The notes beneath the pieces are model-generated. The model searched no databases. It was not told where the DNA came from and saw only the letters and a program-made list of their open reading frames with translations. DNA of 64,000 nucleotides, from positions 86,846 to 150,845 of the forward strand of contig VZSF01008892.1 in NCBI GenBank assembly GCA_013398295.1. Reading direction: 5' to 3'. How positions within the stretch are numbered: the stretch's first letter is position 1; each line of letters opens with the position of its first letter. The stretch is from Chionis minor. Taxonomy: Eukaryota > Chordata > Aves > Charadriiformes > Chionididae. The position numbers and the translations under genes were made by a program. Shown here one piece after another: positions 13,202 through 31,830 of this stretch.

Positions 13202-16200
13202 CATGAGCTATTTATAAAAATGTGTAAAATACACTCAAATATATTTGATTTGTTGACTGTAGCTAAAAATATAAAAATATACTTAACAAACACATAAATT
13301 AAATTGACAATAGTGGCACAATTCTGTGTTCACCCAGTGTTTGTTAGGAACACAAATATAAGTAATTCTATAGCATATAAGAATGGAATATGTGCTGAAG
13401 ATGTTTTTTAGACACTTTACTCCAGGCACTGGCAAAGAATTTATGGCTAGCCACATTTCAAAATCGTGGGTTTTTTCACTATAAATTACTGCCCTGCTGT
13501 AGAGCAGTATATATTTAGCTACTTGACGTTACTTACAGTATTTCTTTAGCTTTCAAATAAACCAAGAAACAACCAAATCATCATGCATATCGATCTTCCA
13601 GCACCATTAACACCGGATGGGCCCAAATTCCACAGTATTTGCTAAATTTAGCTAGTCCCTCGTCTCCAGTATTTCCTGCCAGTCCTAAAAACCGAACCCC
13701 AGTCTGAACTAGCTGTTGATCTGCGAGGTCACTGGTGACAGACCGGTTTGCTTTGGCCGTAATGGTGCTACCAACGGGTCAGGAGTTTGACTTTGTCAGC
13801 CCGAGAGCTCGTCTTCTATTCGAAGTCGCAGCCTCCTGGGAGCGCAGGTCCCAGAGCTCCCAGCTCCACAGCCGGAACGAACGCCCACGACAGGGGCCAT
13901 CAAGAGAGTCACCGTCATTTTTATATTGCATTATGTTTTCCCACAAACTGCGTGTCTGAAGTGCTGAAAGAAATCTGAATAAGACGTAAGCACCTGCCAC
14001 GCTGCTGCTTGGTGGCGAAGCTGGGGTTGCAGCAGGCTGCATCTCCGAATGTCAGAAGCGCTTCTCCGACCTTTGGCCCTGGGAGGAGATGCTAATACGG
14101 TGATTAGGCGGTTATTGTTCATCCCTCCAGCCCATGTATTAACTCCCAGGCTGAGGAGCACGGCGAAGTGCTCATGTACGCCCGTCTGCCTAGCGTTTAA
14201 CTTTTTGCTTTCAAAGTCAAAGCGTAAATAACCGTATACAATACATACTATAAACGTAAAGCTCACACATTTTCTTTTCTTTGTTCTACAACTGAAAGGA
14301 AATTCATAGTATATCATGGCATAAAATAATATTTCTGGCAATTTTAGGCACGTATATAAGCTGTATAAATAACCATAGCAGCAGAGAAAAATGTATAAAG
14401 TTGCACTTTTATGACATCTTCACAGTATGCCTATTTCCCTCACCCACTTTTGTGTTCCACTAGTAACAAAAAATATCATTTATCAACTCCAGCTATGCAG
14501 AATCTTTTTTTTTTTTCCCCTACGATCGGTAGTGGATCTTGTAATTGTATTGCACAGATTAAAAAAACATTTATTACAATTTTTTCATTATTAAATAACT
14601 TTCAATACAAAAATTTGAATTAACCTAAAAGCCCAACCCTGCAAGTGCTTCAGAAGTGGAATGGTACTCTTCAGGCAAGCATTCCAGTTGACTTTCATGA
14701 AAGTACTCAGGTAGCTTTGTGGACAATGCAGAGATTCACAGGACTGGGCTCCAAGTGTGCAAATCTTAGCTTATGGATCAGCAACAACACTAGCCTTGCT
14801 TTATAACATTATTATTGGGAAACATCAAGAAGGGAATTCTGAACATCATTCGTGGACATTCAAAGAGAAACATCCCTTTCAGCGAAGGATGTCTCTTTCC
14901 TCAAGAGCTCTCTTTGTTCAGTACACAGGGTCCTTCAAGTCCGTTCTCGTTACCACAACAATTTCCCATCAGTCCTGTTTTTCAGCTTAGAAGCACAGTA
15001 AATATAATTAATTATACTGATATGTAGGTGTCTTATATTAACAAAATGCTACATAGATACTTTTTACTTATTCTCAGTGGATTTACACTGGTTTCACATG
15101 ACCAGAATTGGCTAGAAAGCAGAACCAGAGCAATAATGTGTGTGTACAGTCTCACGCATGACCTAGCTAGGCAGAGATGTAAAGCTGCTCAAGAGCATTG
15201 TGCCAGTGTTTAAGGTCATCTGTCATGTTATTAAGTGATGAGGAGGAAGAGGCTCATGAACTGTGTTCATTATCAGCTGAGGGAAAAGATGAAAATAGCT
15301 GTCTGCTACAACGTCATCATTTTGGGTGCAGATCTGTGAACTCTGTAGGTGCAGAGGAGGGAGCCGAGAAAGAATATTAAAATAAAGAGCAGAACGATGC
15401 GTGTCTTTCTGAAAATGATGAACAACTTGCATACATAGTATACGATCAGACTTTTGCCCTCAGATCACATATTATTGAGTGAGTTCCATTTCCCTCAGCA
15501 TAAAAAATGACACAGTGATATATAGCGTGAGATAATTTATAGGGTACATATGGTACGTCTTCACAGTGTAATTGTACTGCTGGTAACTAACATGGTGATC
15601 TTCATTCCTCAGCTACCACTGTAAAAGAAAGGACTAAATGCAGCACACGTAAGACAAGGGCAATTTTCACGATGCCCTAAGTTCAGTTGTTATTAGCAGG
15701 GTCAATGATCGATTTAAAGCTGCCATGCTTGCTTGTCCTTGCTTGCTAACCTAGAGTTTATCTAGCAAAGGAAACAGAGAAAAAATGGGTCCTGCAGAAA
15801 ATGTGCACATTTCTTTGCAATTTTGCTTACATTTCCCTCTGTGAAAACGGCTCCTGCTATAATGCTAGTTCCCTTCTTCTTCAGATCCCACTAAGGGTGG
15901 TGAATCTTGAGGTTTGTGTGGGGCCAAAGAGGATGCACAAGAAGACTGAGCAGTATTTTCATACGGAGACACCTAAAGGGTTAACCAAGCTGAAAGCCGA
16001 TATGAAGGTAATGTTTGTAATGAAGGCTTCTGAGGCACACAGGGATATTCAGTCAAGAAAGGATGAGACTCCAGATGGAGTAAGAAGGAAGAGGGAGTAT
16101 CAGGCTGTTTCCTTTTCTCTAGGAAAACTACAGTGACATAGCTGTGCATAGTCCTGTTGGTTCAGCTTTGGAACGATTTAAGAAAACTACGTCAGAGTTG

Positions 16201-16949
16201 CCTTGCAGGTTTCTTTAGCCATCGGCAGGTGTTCCCACTGCAAGGAGAGTGTGGCTCCAATAAGTCATGGTGAAATCACTGTAGTCTTGGCCCAGGGCCA
16301 CAGCAGTCCCTCTCTGAGGCACTTAGGTGTATTGGCTGGTTCTCTGGAGGCATTTGGAAGTATTTATTTCTCTTCAAAATAAAAGTGGAATTTCGGCACT
16401 TGTTTTCAGCAGCAGGCTAAGTTTTCTTTAGGTAAAGTATAGGTAGATATATAAAAGGAGAACTATCAAGCCCTTCTTTTTATGGTGGAGAAGAACCGTG
16501 TACTGCCTCTTCTCTATTTGTTTGAAGAGCATTTTATGAAGACAAGGAATAGCTGAACAGACCGTCCAAATCAGTCCCTTCAATGAGAAGCCTCTTTGCA
16601 GAGGAGAGAGGATGTGCCTAATCCGCTTGGCTGGGCAGGATACCTGGTGAGTGCTCTTCGATTGTACTTCTGGCTAATCACGAAATGCTTTTGAGTCATC
16701 CGATGATTAGCACAGCCCTGCCAGCCTACACCCCCTGGTTTACTGATGAGCCTTTTTCTATTCCAACTGCCCTTGCGGTGGTGACATCAGGCAACATCTA
16801 AGTGGAGTAGTCTTGCTATGTGGACATGCCGGGGCCACGCTCTTCCTTTGCGAAAGAGAGTGGCATTTGAAGGAGTTCAACACTTAGGCCAAGGCAGCTA
16901 TGCTGCTAGCAGCTTAAGGCCGAAGCCAGTTGTGTAAACTTTATATGTC

Positions 16950-16955
16950 TTTATT
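16950..16955 (-). terminator. Candidate polyadenylation signal, proximal
   Basis: Minus-strand AATAAA about 950 bases after the stop codon, in TTGCAATAAAGAC context. It could end a short 3' UTR isoform. In AT-rich DNA such hexamers also occur by chance. Confidence 0.3.
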
Positions 16956-17688
16956 GCAATATTTTTATAATATCTCTATTTTTTAAGCTGTAATGGTACA
17001 GCATTGTTTTTAATGGGCAATGGAAGTTGCCAGGCTTCACATCCTTACAGGTCTGTTAACCTGAATGCCTGAGGTGTTTCCTTGAACAGCTTTCTCATTA
17101 TAATTGTACGCAAGCGAAAATGCACAGACACAGCCTGTGGTCTGATTCTGCTCTCTTAAACCAGTGCAAAGAAATCAGGATGTGACCTGTCTCCCCTCAA
17201 GGCAGGCAGGGGGGGAAAGGTCTGATAGACTTCACTGCAGCGTGTGTTGTTTGATATTTTTCTACTACGTCACATTAGACTGAAACAGTTGCTTCTAGTG
17301 AGGTGGACCCTGTTTTGTTTGGCTGTTAACGAGTTCTGTAAAAGGTATGTCATTGTGTTATGGGTTATACCCATTTTCATCAGATCACAAGCAGTAAGTT
17401 TAAAGTGTAGAGTAGCATTGTAATTCCTATACAGGACTACTGTTCCCTTGCTTAATAGTAGCTTATTTCATCTCACAAACACTGAACTAGTTACAAAAAC
17501 ATGAGGTTCTCCTTATAGGATTTTTCCTGTGTGTTACATGCCAATACAAAACCTGCCCCAAATGCAGCAGTCCTGTTAGCCATACAATTTAAAATAGTTT
17601 ATGTAGAACAGTTCATAAAAACTGTGATAAGAAAAAAATAGTATTATCTGAAGCTTAATATTAATATAAACAATATAGAAAAAATACA

Positions 17689-17721
17689 TATTTACATAAT
17701 GCCAAAATACAATTATATACA
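17689..17721 (-). promoter_or_regulatory. Tandem Pumilio-type elements in 3' UTR
   Basis: On the minus strand, TGTATATA (17714-17721) and TGTAAATA (17689-17696) both match the Pumilio response element UGUANAUA exactly. They lie 177-209 bases after the stop codon, 17 bases apart. Functional use is inferred only. Confidence 0.4.
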
Positions 17722-17897
17722 TTAATATCTATTACACTTAAATTATATATCTTTTTAAAAAATCACCAGACCAATAAATTATACACAGTCTCAATAGAAA
17801 GGTCTGGTACCTTTCTAGTGCATGAAATACATTAAAAAAACCAAACGAAGCCCCTAGTTAACAAATGTGGTCACAAAAGCAGTTGTCTGTAACATTC

Positions 17898-17920
17898 TTA
17901 GTGCCTTGAATAAACAGCAT
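17898..17920 (-). CDS. PTPRB: PTPRB coding exon 31: last seven residues and stop
   Basis: Only 23 coding bases follow the acceptor TTTCAG: a split Asp codon, then AVYSRH and TAA. It was found by looking for the short family-typical VYSRH end downstream of exon 30. With it the total coding length becomes an exact multiple of three. The C-terminal Tyr1980 lies in this exon, and the 3' UTR continues from it. Confidence 0.92.
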
Positions 17921-22364
<4,444 letters not shown>

Positions 22365-23557
22365 TTAAAAGGAGATGGGTCAAAACATTCACTGTCTTCA
22401 TGTGATACTTTTGTAAAGTTCATATCTCTAGGGTGAGAAGCTCATTGTTCAAATGGCATCTCCGGGACCTCAAACACTTTATAGTAGAATTTATTATGGA
22501 AGGAGGAAAGGACAGTGATGGTAGAGGTACCTTTGCTACTGCCCATACTGCTTTCTGCTTTGGATTAATTCAGTCAGATTAACTAGCGTGAGAGGTTGCG
22601 TCTGCCTGTAACTTCTAAACCTCTTCTCTCCAGGGATGAACCAGTACGCTTGATTCTAGAAGATCAGTTGACTTGTGCCTTGTGGAAGGGTGGAGTAAGG
22701 CAAAGTACCCCAGAGTCCCCAGTAGCTGAAATGCTGGGAGGTGGGATTTGGAGACAGGAAGCTGGGAAAAGGAAAGTTGACCTGCCAGTGACACAGTGGA
22801 CATCTAATGTGTTGCAGCTCACAATGTACAGGCAGACACAGGTGGTGTCATGTAAGATACATGCCTCGGCCCATATAATGGGTGGAGGGGTCAGATACTA
22901 CATTCAGGTAGTACCAGTGAGAGTATGGCTTTATCAGAAGATACGCACTGCACCACACTGCATTCTCTCTCGCTCTGTAGCCCTGAAGCCTCCTGCAGCT
23001 GGCCAGTGGATCACAGATTAGCCAGTCCAGTTTTGCCTTTTTACATGTGTAGGGGTGGATCGTGGCGCAGAGGAAAAACTGCAGCCCTATGGCTGCCAGA
23101 GATGGCCCAACAGCAGAAGAGCATGAGAAGGCAGGAAGCAGAGGGAGTCTCATCCAGAACAGGGGGCGGGATGGATCTGCCAGCTAGTCTCAACATCCAT
23201 ACGTAGCCACCTTCCCTCCTGGGTGTACCTTACCTTTTCAGAACACCCCTTGCTGATTCAGACGTTGGGCAGCAACAGCGGCACACAAGCAATTTAAGAA
23301 TGCAAAAGCACGTGAACAGTGGCAGCTGCTGACACCTTTAGTGCTGTCCAGTGGTCCCACAGAGACACAGTAGTTCCCTGAGAATCATTTTTGGGGCATC
23401 TCCAGGGTGAAGTTGTGAAAGAGTGCATGTGCCTTGGGAACACTGCTCTAATGTATCTGGAGACTTAAGCCTATCAGCTTCTGTGGAACCCATCAGGTTC
23501 TGTGGCTGCCCATGGCCTAACAGGAATTAATATTTGGGATCTTCCCAAGGGTACTCA

Positions 23558-23764
<207 letters not shown>

Positions 23765-23906
23765 TCAGGATACAAAAGTGTGGGTCACCAGAACAGATGA
23801 GAGAGGAGGGGACAGACACAACATGCACCTTCAGAGCAAATGCTACAGCTGCCACTAGAGATGAGCTGGGCATGATGCAACTGCTACAGCAGAAGAAACC
23901 TTCCTA

Positions 23907-24257
<351 letters not shown>

Positions 24258-25110
24258 TCAACAAACAGGGCCTGGGATGGGAATGGGATAGGATGGGGCT
24301 GGGAAGTGGAAGTTCTCATCATAGGTGTTTGTGATGGGGGAATGGGAAGCACTTCACTGATGCCCTCTTCTGGATGCCACAACATTTTCTGCGCCAGCTT
24401 TTCTCAGAGCTCTGCTTGGATGACAACTAGGTCTCCAGTGCCCACTTCCCCACCTCTTGCTAAGACACGACAGTGGAGTCCCACTGTCAGTGAGGTGCAG
24501 GAGGAGACAGGTGGCTGCCTGTCCTGCATCTGATTTCACCTTCTCCTCAAGAAAAAATGGTAAACTGAAAGGAAACATCCCTATATGTGCCACTAGATGA
24601 TCCTAGTTCAAGTTGGTTTAATCTTTTTGCAGATCTCGTCCCTGTCTTAAAAAGGGTGCAGGATGTGGTAATACCTGGGGAGGTGGATTGCTGAGACAGC
24701 TAAATAACCTACCTACACCTACACTCAGTAAGACTGTTAGGTGCGTGAGTAGTCCCTTTTCTTACAGCACCAGGGCTTATGCATCAGACAGAATTTCACA
24801 TATTTAATGATGGAAATTTGCTCTCTAGAGCTTATATTTAAAGTAGCAGTTGATTGGACTTGATGTAATAAACAGGCGTTTTTTGCTGGTGGCTGTCTTC
24901 TGCATGCTTAAGGGGATTATATTAGTACTAGTGAGCAACGTGCTGGATTAGAGACCAGAAGCACTGAGATTTTTTCCTAACTCCAGCCTTGACATGCTGC
25001 CTGATCTTGGGATGGTCACTGCATCCCCACTTCAGAGCCTTTATCTGCCTCTAGTCTTTATACCTCCTATCTTTTACTGTGTACCTCCTTGACTAGGGCC
25101 TTTGGCATTA

Positions 25111-25344
<234 letters not shown>

Positions 25345-26135
25345 TTAGTTTCCATTAAGACAGGTAAAAAGATCTTCTAGCAACTGTAAAAGCCAAGGGG
25401 TTGCATCCAGGGCTCTGCAGCAACAATGCCCTTGCTAGGACAATAGTTTTGAGAGCTAAATTGTTGCCTTGGACCTGGAAGCAGAAGGCTGGCTGGAGCA
25501 GAGAAGGAAGAGACTGCGGCAGTGTATCTAAATACTGTTCCTTTTGTGGCAGTCAAAGCTTTTCTTTGTTCTATTGTATTCAGCAAAGTCTCAAGCAATT
25601 TTGGATCTACTAGGGGGTTTTGTTTTATTTACTGTTTTTAATAAATTAGCTGAGTTCTGGCTTAAAATCTGGATTGCTGAAGCTGCTGCTACGATCAATC
25701 ACAGCTCTCTGGCAAAGGGCATTGTTGTAATCTCAGCCAGTTTCACCATCCTGCAAGGTGCCAGCGCTGTCAGGATGAGCTACAGCTCCACAATGAGGAT
25801 GCCACCTGCAGCGATAGCTACAGTTGTTGTGGACACTGTATAAAATCAGTGACCTTTAAAAATGTGTCCTTGGACCATTAGACTTGCTATCTTACGTACC
25901 TATAGCAATCCAAGAAAGTGTCCTTAAGTGCTGGCTAAATCACTCACAGTTAACTTAATGGCAGTCAGACACAGCCTTTCAGCACACCCACAAAATGAGT
26001 TCTCAGACTTTTAGCTCAAGTGAATAAATGAAGGGGGAGGGGAGCCTTAAGCATCCAGCTTTATATTCCATTTTAGATGAAGGACAAATTACCACTGGAG
26101 GGAGGACTGTAAAATACCATCCTTGAGTCACTTAC

Positions 26136-26212
26136 TGGTATGTAGCTTGCATTAATGTAGTCTGAGCAAGGGTCATCATCCACATTGGAAAGCTTCACTC
26201 TTGATGTATCAT
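26136..26212 (-). CDS. PTPRB: PTPRB coding exon 25: phosphatase core
   Basis: Residues 1725-1750. It encodes DDTSRVKLSNVDDDP followed by CSDYINASYIP, the DYINAS box conserved in classical phosphatases. It is 77 bases, with acceptor CCTAG and donor GTAAGT. Confidence 0.96.
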
Positions 26213-27378
26213 CTAGGAAGAAATTGATTACAAGAGGCTTATAGTTAGGTCTTGATTTTCAATCCCTCTCCCATTTACAGAAATGCATTTGTGAAAGGAT
26301 TGGCAGCATTATTACAAGGATTTTATATGGAGGGCTAATTTAGAGGAATAACTGTTTATATTTGTACGGCCTCTTTCATCCACGAGTGCTGTGGAGTGTT
26401 CCAAAGCCTAGGAGATGGATGGATGAGAAGGAAGCAGTGAACATCCAAAATTTCCTCTGCTGAGTTGCACAGGATTTGTTATGGCAACAAAAGAGCCTCA
26501 ACAGCATCCTCCTTTGAGCCTGACAGTGCTGCCACTGAAAGAGCAGTAGAGCTTCAGTGGTTCGCACAGCTCCTGAGCTAACATGTGTGAGCAGGCCCAC
26601 CGTCTTCCCTGGGACCAGTGACGTCTCCAGTACTACAGAGAGGTACGGAGTGTCTAAGCCACCAGGTCACTGATTTGTGAGCTAATGCCATGTTGGATCT
26701 CAGTCAGGTGTTGTTTCGTGCATGTCGTGGGCATGCTCCCCAGCCTGGCATGGCAGCAGAACACAGGAGATGCCGTGAGGCTGTGCTCCAAGCACATACT
26801 GCGTCCAGCAGCAGGGCAGCGTGTGGAGCTGTGGTGTTCCTCCTTGATGCACAGCATGTGCTACCTCCAAAACTGGCAGACAGGAGATTAAACGGGGAAA
26901 CACTCAATGGCAGGTCTTGCCTCAGGAGAACAAGGCTAACCTCACATGCATGTCTTACCATGCTGAACCACACGAGCGCTAACTTGTGTAGTAGGTTTGC
27001 TGTGTCCTCTGAAGAAATTAAGATTTGGGCAAGGTTGTCAAAAAGCACTGAATGGATGACACCCTGTATGTAAACAACCCTGCTGTTATTTCTGCTATCC
27101 TTGTTATCAGCAGTGACTGAATGCCTGTAATAGCTGAGCTTTTTCTCTCCCGACTGAATGCTAGTCATTACATCTCTAGAGTGAAATGAAATTACTGGTC
27201 TGTGTGAAACCATTCAGGGCCATACATCATCTGCCTCCAAGCACCAGAACCTGAGCTGGCAGAGGTATTTCATCTCTGACAGGAAGGAGGGAAGGGATTG
27301 GCTGCACTCTTTTCCACTAGGCTTGCTGAAAAAAGTGAAAAATAGCTTTTGTGATGTAATATTACACAACCAAACCTA

Positions 27379-27516
<138 letters not shown>

Positions 27517-27931
27517 TTAAAGGACGTGACAACACAGGGGGACACAGTGCTTATCAACTCACAAAGGCCATGGACAGAGAGTGGGTGTTTTTTTACAAGA
27601 ACAAACTGAAATTAAATAGCTAATCATACTGGTTTAAAGCAAACATGTGGCTGGCAGGTGCTTTCCATGCTTTATCACACAGATATGCCACACAAATGAA
27701 TGCTCCTGACCTCAGCCAGAAAGGTATCAGGCAGGTATAAGCTGCCAACCAGAAGATGCTATGCTAAATGAAGAGCTGCCTTCTGCATTAGGACAAGTGG
27801 AGTTCAGGTGTAACTCTCAAACTTATCTGGATTTGTGTGAATAAGACAAACAAATCCAAGCCTTTTGAACCTGTTAACCCATCGATTCAGCAAGCCCACC
27901 CCTTTATAAAGCAAGTCCTTTGCCTAGATTA

Positions 27932-28066
<135 letters not shown>

Positions 28067-28126
28067 TCATAATTTATCCAGTTGGTTATCAAGAAGCTTT
28101 TTTAGTTATTAATTTTTTCTTTTTAC

Positions 28127-28144
28127 CTGGAAGTTTTCCGGTTC
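28127..28144 (-). CDS. PTPRB: PTPRB coding exon 22: 18-base juxtamembrane microexon
   Basis: This exon is too short to be seen as an open frame. It is bounded by a CTAG acceptor and a GTAAAAAG donor and encodes NRKTS plus split codons. Without it, the neighbouring exons still join in frame, so it could be skipped without harm. I accept it because it restores the NRKTS motif this family carries before the PIK segment. Confidence 0.85.
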
Positions 28145-28261
28145 CTAGAAATGATTTCAAAAAGAAAGAGAAACACTTCATCAGTGAGTGACCAGATGTG
28201 ACTGTTCATCCATGATGCCATGTTAAAATAGTGCTCTTAGAAAGAAAACTTTTGCTTTTAC

Positions 28262-28345
28262 CCTTTTTGCCCCAAGTTCAGATGGACTGACAGTGGCATG
28301 TCTCTGCGAATGCTGAGCCTTGCTGTAGGTCTTTCACGGCCATTG
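28262..28345 (-). CDS. PTPRB: PTPRB coding exon 21: juxtamembrane segment
   Basis: Residues 1633-1661. It encodes the basic cytoplasmic segment NGRERPTARLSIRRD and then LSVHLNLGQKG. It is 84 bases, acceptor TTCCAG, donor GTAAAA. The strong positive charge next to the helix fits the cytoplasmic side. Confidence 0.94.
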
Positions 28346-29996
28346 CTGGAATAAAAAGAAAGGTATTCTGTTTTACTATGATGTTCTGACAGTGGTAAGA
28401 GATGCCAATAACATAACTTACATCATTAAGCTGGAAAAAAGGAATTTAAGAAAGTCTGTTTTGATCATGTGATGTTGCTCTTAGTTGTGGCATGGAATTT
28501 TCCTGTATTTTAGTTTGGTAATAGTGACGCAGAGCACATACACGTGCACAGGCAGTAAGACTTTTTTCTTGCTCTGAAACACTCACAACTCAGCCTATCA
28601 TTAAGGAGGGTGTCCTATGTTAAATTGGTTGATTCTCTACATGCAGAGAGGAACATGTAGGTAGATTTTCAGGCTCTGCAGACCAGGCCTCTAGGAGATG
28701 CCCAGGTTCATGGCAGGAGTAAGTGGCAGCACCACAGTGGGCTTTGGGAAGGCTGCAGAGGTGGTGCTGACTCCATATGGTTAGTGTTGCCTTTTATCCT
28801 TTTGCTGCCATCTCCTCCTTCAACACACCTCCCTTAGAGAAGACTTTCTCTTTACATATGATAAGGGAGATCCATACTGGTACTTGCAGTATGTCAGTCA
28901 CAACAAAAAATCACACTCTGTGTGAAGTTTATCTACACCAAGAAAATGCAATGAGATCTGCAAGGTGGAAAACACATCAATCTGCACTCCATTCATGCTC
29001 TGTATGTCACTACGTACTGATGCAGTTAGGAGTGCCCAAGTCTATACATGCAAAAACAGACTTTATTTACTACTACTAATGATTTATGCCTCTTTTTTTG
29101 GATGGCATACAGAGGAATACACTGAATTTTTTCACAGAGCGTAAGAATAGCTTTGCGAAAGGGTAAATCTGTTCTGGCTAAAAGCTAAGACTAGTCAAAA
29201 ACCAGTTTTTTTCAATGTGAAATTCTGGCATCCAAAAAGCAAATTCAAAACAAAATAATCCTAATCTTGTATCAGTAAAAGAACTGAATTTCAGATTTTT
29301 AGTTCCCCATATAATGGAAATGTTGATTTTTTGTTGATTTCAGAAATCACAAGGAATTTCACATCAATAATGTTGTATCTCTTTCAGTCATGCAAAATGG
29401 TTTAAATGGATGTAGCTTTTTTCAAAGTTGAGCAAAGTATTTAACTTTTAAAAAATATATTTAAATGCCACTATTTAAGATTAATCTATAATGTGAAATA
29501 TACAACTACAATCAAAAAAAAGAGAAGTAAAATTTGAACTAATCTTTTGGACACTGAGGTAGTGTCACATCTTAAGATTTTTGAACTGAAATGATAAAGC
29601 CTGAACGAACAGTTTCAAGAGCTTCCCATCTACGATACAGATGAAATTAATTTGAAACATTTCATTTTTGACAAAAGACATTCAGTTTGAACGATAAACC
29701 AGTTTTTCAGAAATATTCAGACTCCAGCTGAAAACTAAAAGTTACAAGGATCTTCCATGACATAATTCTGACTAACATCAGTAGATATTTGAATCAAGAA
29801 TATATAGATCTCTTAACATGTATGTCATTAGTGCTATACTTGGTGTGTACAGATGTTGGGGGACATAGATTTTATCTGTTGAATAGTTCCATGCATTCCT
29901 TCAGTTTTACAGTTATGCTTTAAATATTGTACTGCTTAAATGAATATAATTGGATCTGACTTCAGTAACAGAAACTGATAAAGGGACTCAACTTAC

Positions 29997-30096
29997 CTAA
30001 CTTTTTGTCTGCAGACAAATAAAGCAGTAACAGCCACTAACATCACGATCAGAAACAAGCCAGCACTCACACCTTCAATAACTCCAAACAGAGGCT
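29997..30096 (-). CDS. PTPRB: PTPRB coding exon 20: transmembrane helix
   Basis: Residues 1600-1633. Stalk EPLFGVIEG is followed by about 20 hydrophobic residues (1609-1628) and the stop-transfer RQKV. It is 100 bases, with acceptor TCTAG and donor GTAAGT. It is the only membrane span in the gene, giving a type I topology with the FNIII array outside and the phosphatase inside. Confidence 0.96.
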
Positions 30097-30599
30097 CTAG
30101 AAACAAAACAGTGTATTTATACAGCTTGAGGAAAAGATATGAAGAATCAAAGAATAACATTCAGGGGATATGTTATCAGCTAAAGAAAATGGTTAAATAC
30201 AAGGAAATGTAAGGCATTTAAACACTGAGCTAAAACCTGGCCTTGATCTTCTGTCCTTATTTTTTCCAAATGTTACGCAAAATCTTTCACTCTCAAGCAC
30301 AGTAAAAGAAAGCACAGCCCCATTACATGAGAGTTTGGTTCTCTTGCACTTGGAACTTTTCTCGGTGACAGCTTCACTGAGCGTTCACCCTTTCCTCTAC
30401 TGTCAGCAGCTCTGTCTAACGGTCCTCTGATTTTTCAAACTAAGCCATGGCTCCAGCCTCATTTCAGAGCAGCCTTCAGGACATGCACAACAACCTGGTT
30501 TTGCTCCACCCCTTGCACATAGTTCTAGATACCAGAGTGTTCTGAGGCACAGTGTATAATCACGTGCTACAGTCATTGAAAAACAAGCCTGAAACTAAC

Positions 30600-30706
30600 C
30601 TGCCTCTGTAGTAATCGGTAAAGAGAAGAAGGTGTCTGCAAAGAGCGGTTTAGGGAGTTCCTTGGGGTCTTCACTGAAGAGCTGGGTAAAAGCCCGTATG
30701 CTGATC
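30600..30706 (-). CDS. PTPRB: PTPRB coding exon 19: membrane-proximal module, part 3
   Basis: Residues 1564-1599. It completes the last FNIII-like module (ISIRAFTQLFSED) and the stalk (PLFADTFFSLPITTEA) leading to the membrane. It is 107 bases, acceptor TTTCAG, donor GTTAGT, phases 2 to 1. Confidence 0.94.
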
Positions 30707-31830
30707 CTGAAAAACCAGTACTGTTAGAGTTAGACCTCATCAGACATTCAGAAAAACAGCAGAAAAGTAAGAACTTATTTGCCCCGTAGAGATAACTAAA
30801 ACCTTCCCACTGACCACAGACAGTTCATAATGCAGGAGCCTGAGTTAAATACTACAGCTAGTAGAGACGGAGGGCTCTGAGGTACCCTGGTGGAGGTAAC
30901 GGATGGGGCTCTGGCTGCTGGCACACACAACCTGACCATGCCTGAAGGCAGGACTAGCAGAAGCTGCAGGGGGGAGAGGACTCCGAAGTGCTTCTCAGTG
31001 GGGAGGTATTTCCCATCACGTGGCCAGACGGGGCTGTGCTACTGGAGACATGTTCGGTCCTCTTGGTTCTCCAGGTAACATGGGTACTTCCCAGACTGAA
31101 TTTTCGGGAAATGTGCCCTAATGAGAGTAGACTGTGGTAGGGTAGCACTGTCTGGATGATGATGAAGATGCTGAGAGGCATGATGTGCGCAGCCTGGCAC
31201 GTGCCGTCTGTCCAGGTGGCTTTCCAGTGAGCAGCTTGCAGCCTTGGGACAGTGTCTGCCTGCGGAAGGGGCATGACTGAGCTGCACTGGAGCTCAACTT
31301 TGGTCTCACAGCCTGTGTAACTGCTGAGCCTGGTCTTGGCAGTTGCCCTCTTCCACACCCTGCAGCTAACCCAGGCCTAGCGCTGGAGCCTGGGGATGGC
31401 ACCACAAAGTTAGAATAAGCTCCAGGTTTTCCTAGCTTGTTCCAAAGAAGTGCTGTGGGGTAGTGGTGCCAAACAGACCGAGTGAAGCATGCTTGCCTTC
31501 TCCTGTTAAGCACTCTTCTGACTTACGTGATGGTCTTAAGTCTTTCCAAAGATTTAGCAGCTAGCTATAGGAGAGCTCCCCATCAAGTTGAGGGAAATAA
31601 ATAAGCCACTGAGTTTTGTGCATAATTAATTGTGTCATTCCCATGCTAGTGAAGGACTGGTTCATACCTACGGAACCGGGGCACGGATGAAGTTTTTATA
31701 AATTCACAGTGAAACACAAAGAACATTGTACAACCCAGTTATTAATCTTCAGCAGCTCAAGTGTATCAGGCATCCAGACTGCACCGTGCCTAATAATGTG
31801 ACAGAGCACAACTACCAACACAAATCTAAC

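Larger units (their letters stand above)
13180..17897 (-). other. PTPRB: Probable PTPRB 3' UTR (lower boundary uncertain)
   Basis: AT-rich sequence directly follows the stop codon, with no convincing gene on either strand. Several minus-strand AATAAA signals occur, seen as TTTATT on the plus strand near 16950, 16363, 14570 and 13196. A long 3' UTR is plausible for this gene, but the true end cannot be fixed from sequence. The 111-codon plus-strand frame at 15801-16136 resembles no protein family I know, and I do not call it. Confidence 0.5.

Noticed and set aside
13726..13745. Nuclear-receptor-like inverted repeat (AGGTCA with TGACAG)
   Set aside because: The second half site is imperfect and the spacing does not fit a standard element. 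It is too common a motif to call.
15801..16136. 111-codon plus-strand frame opposite the PTPRB 3' UTR
   Set aside because: No family resemblance, no upstream or downstream exon structure, and composition like the surrounding AT-rich DNA.
22596..23021. 141-codon plus-strand frame inside the PTPRB phosphatase-region intron
   Set aside because: It is antisense in an intron with no known domain. The length is compatible with chance.
26704..27213. 169-codon minus-strand frame inside an intron
   Set aside because: Not joined in frame to the neighbouring phosphatase exons, and the product resembles no known domain.
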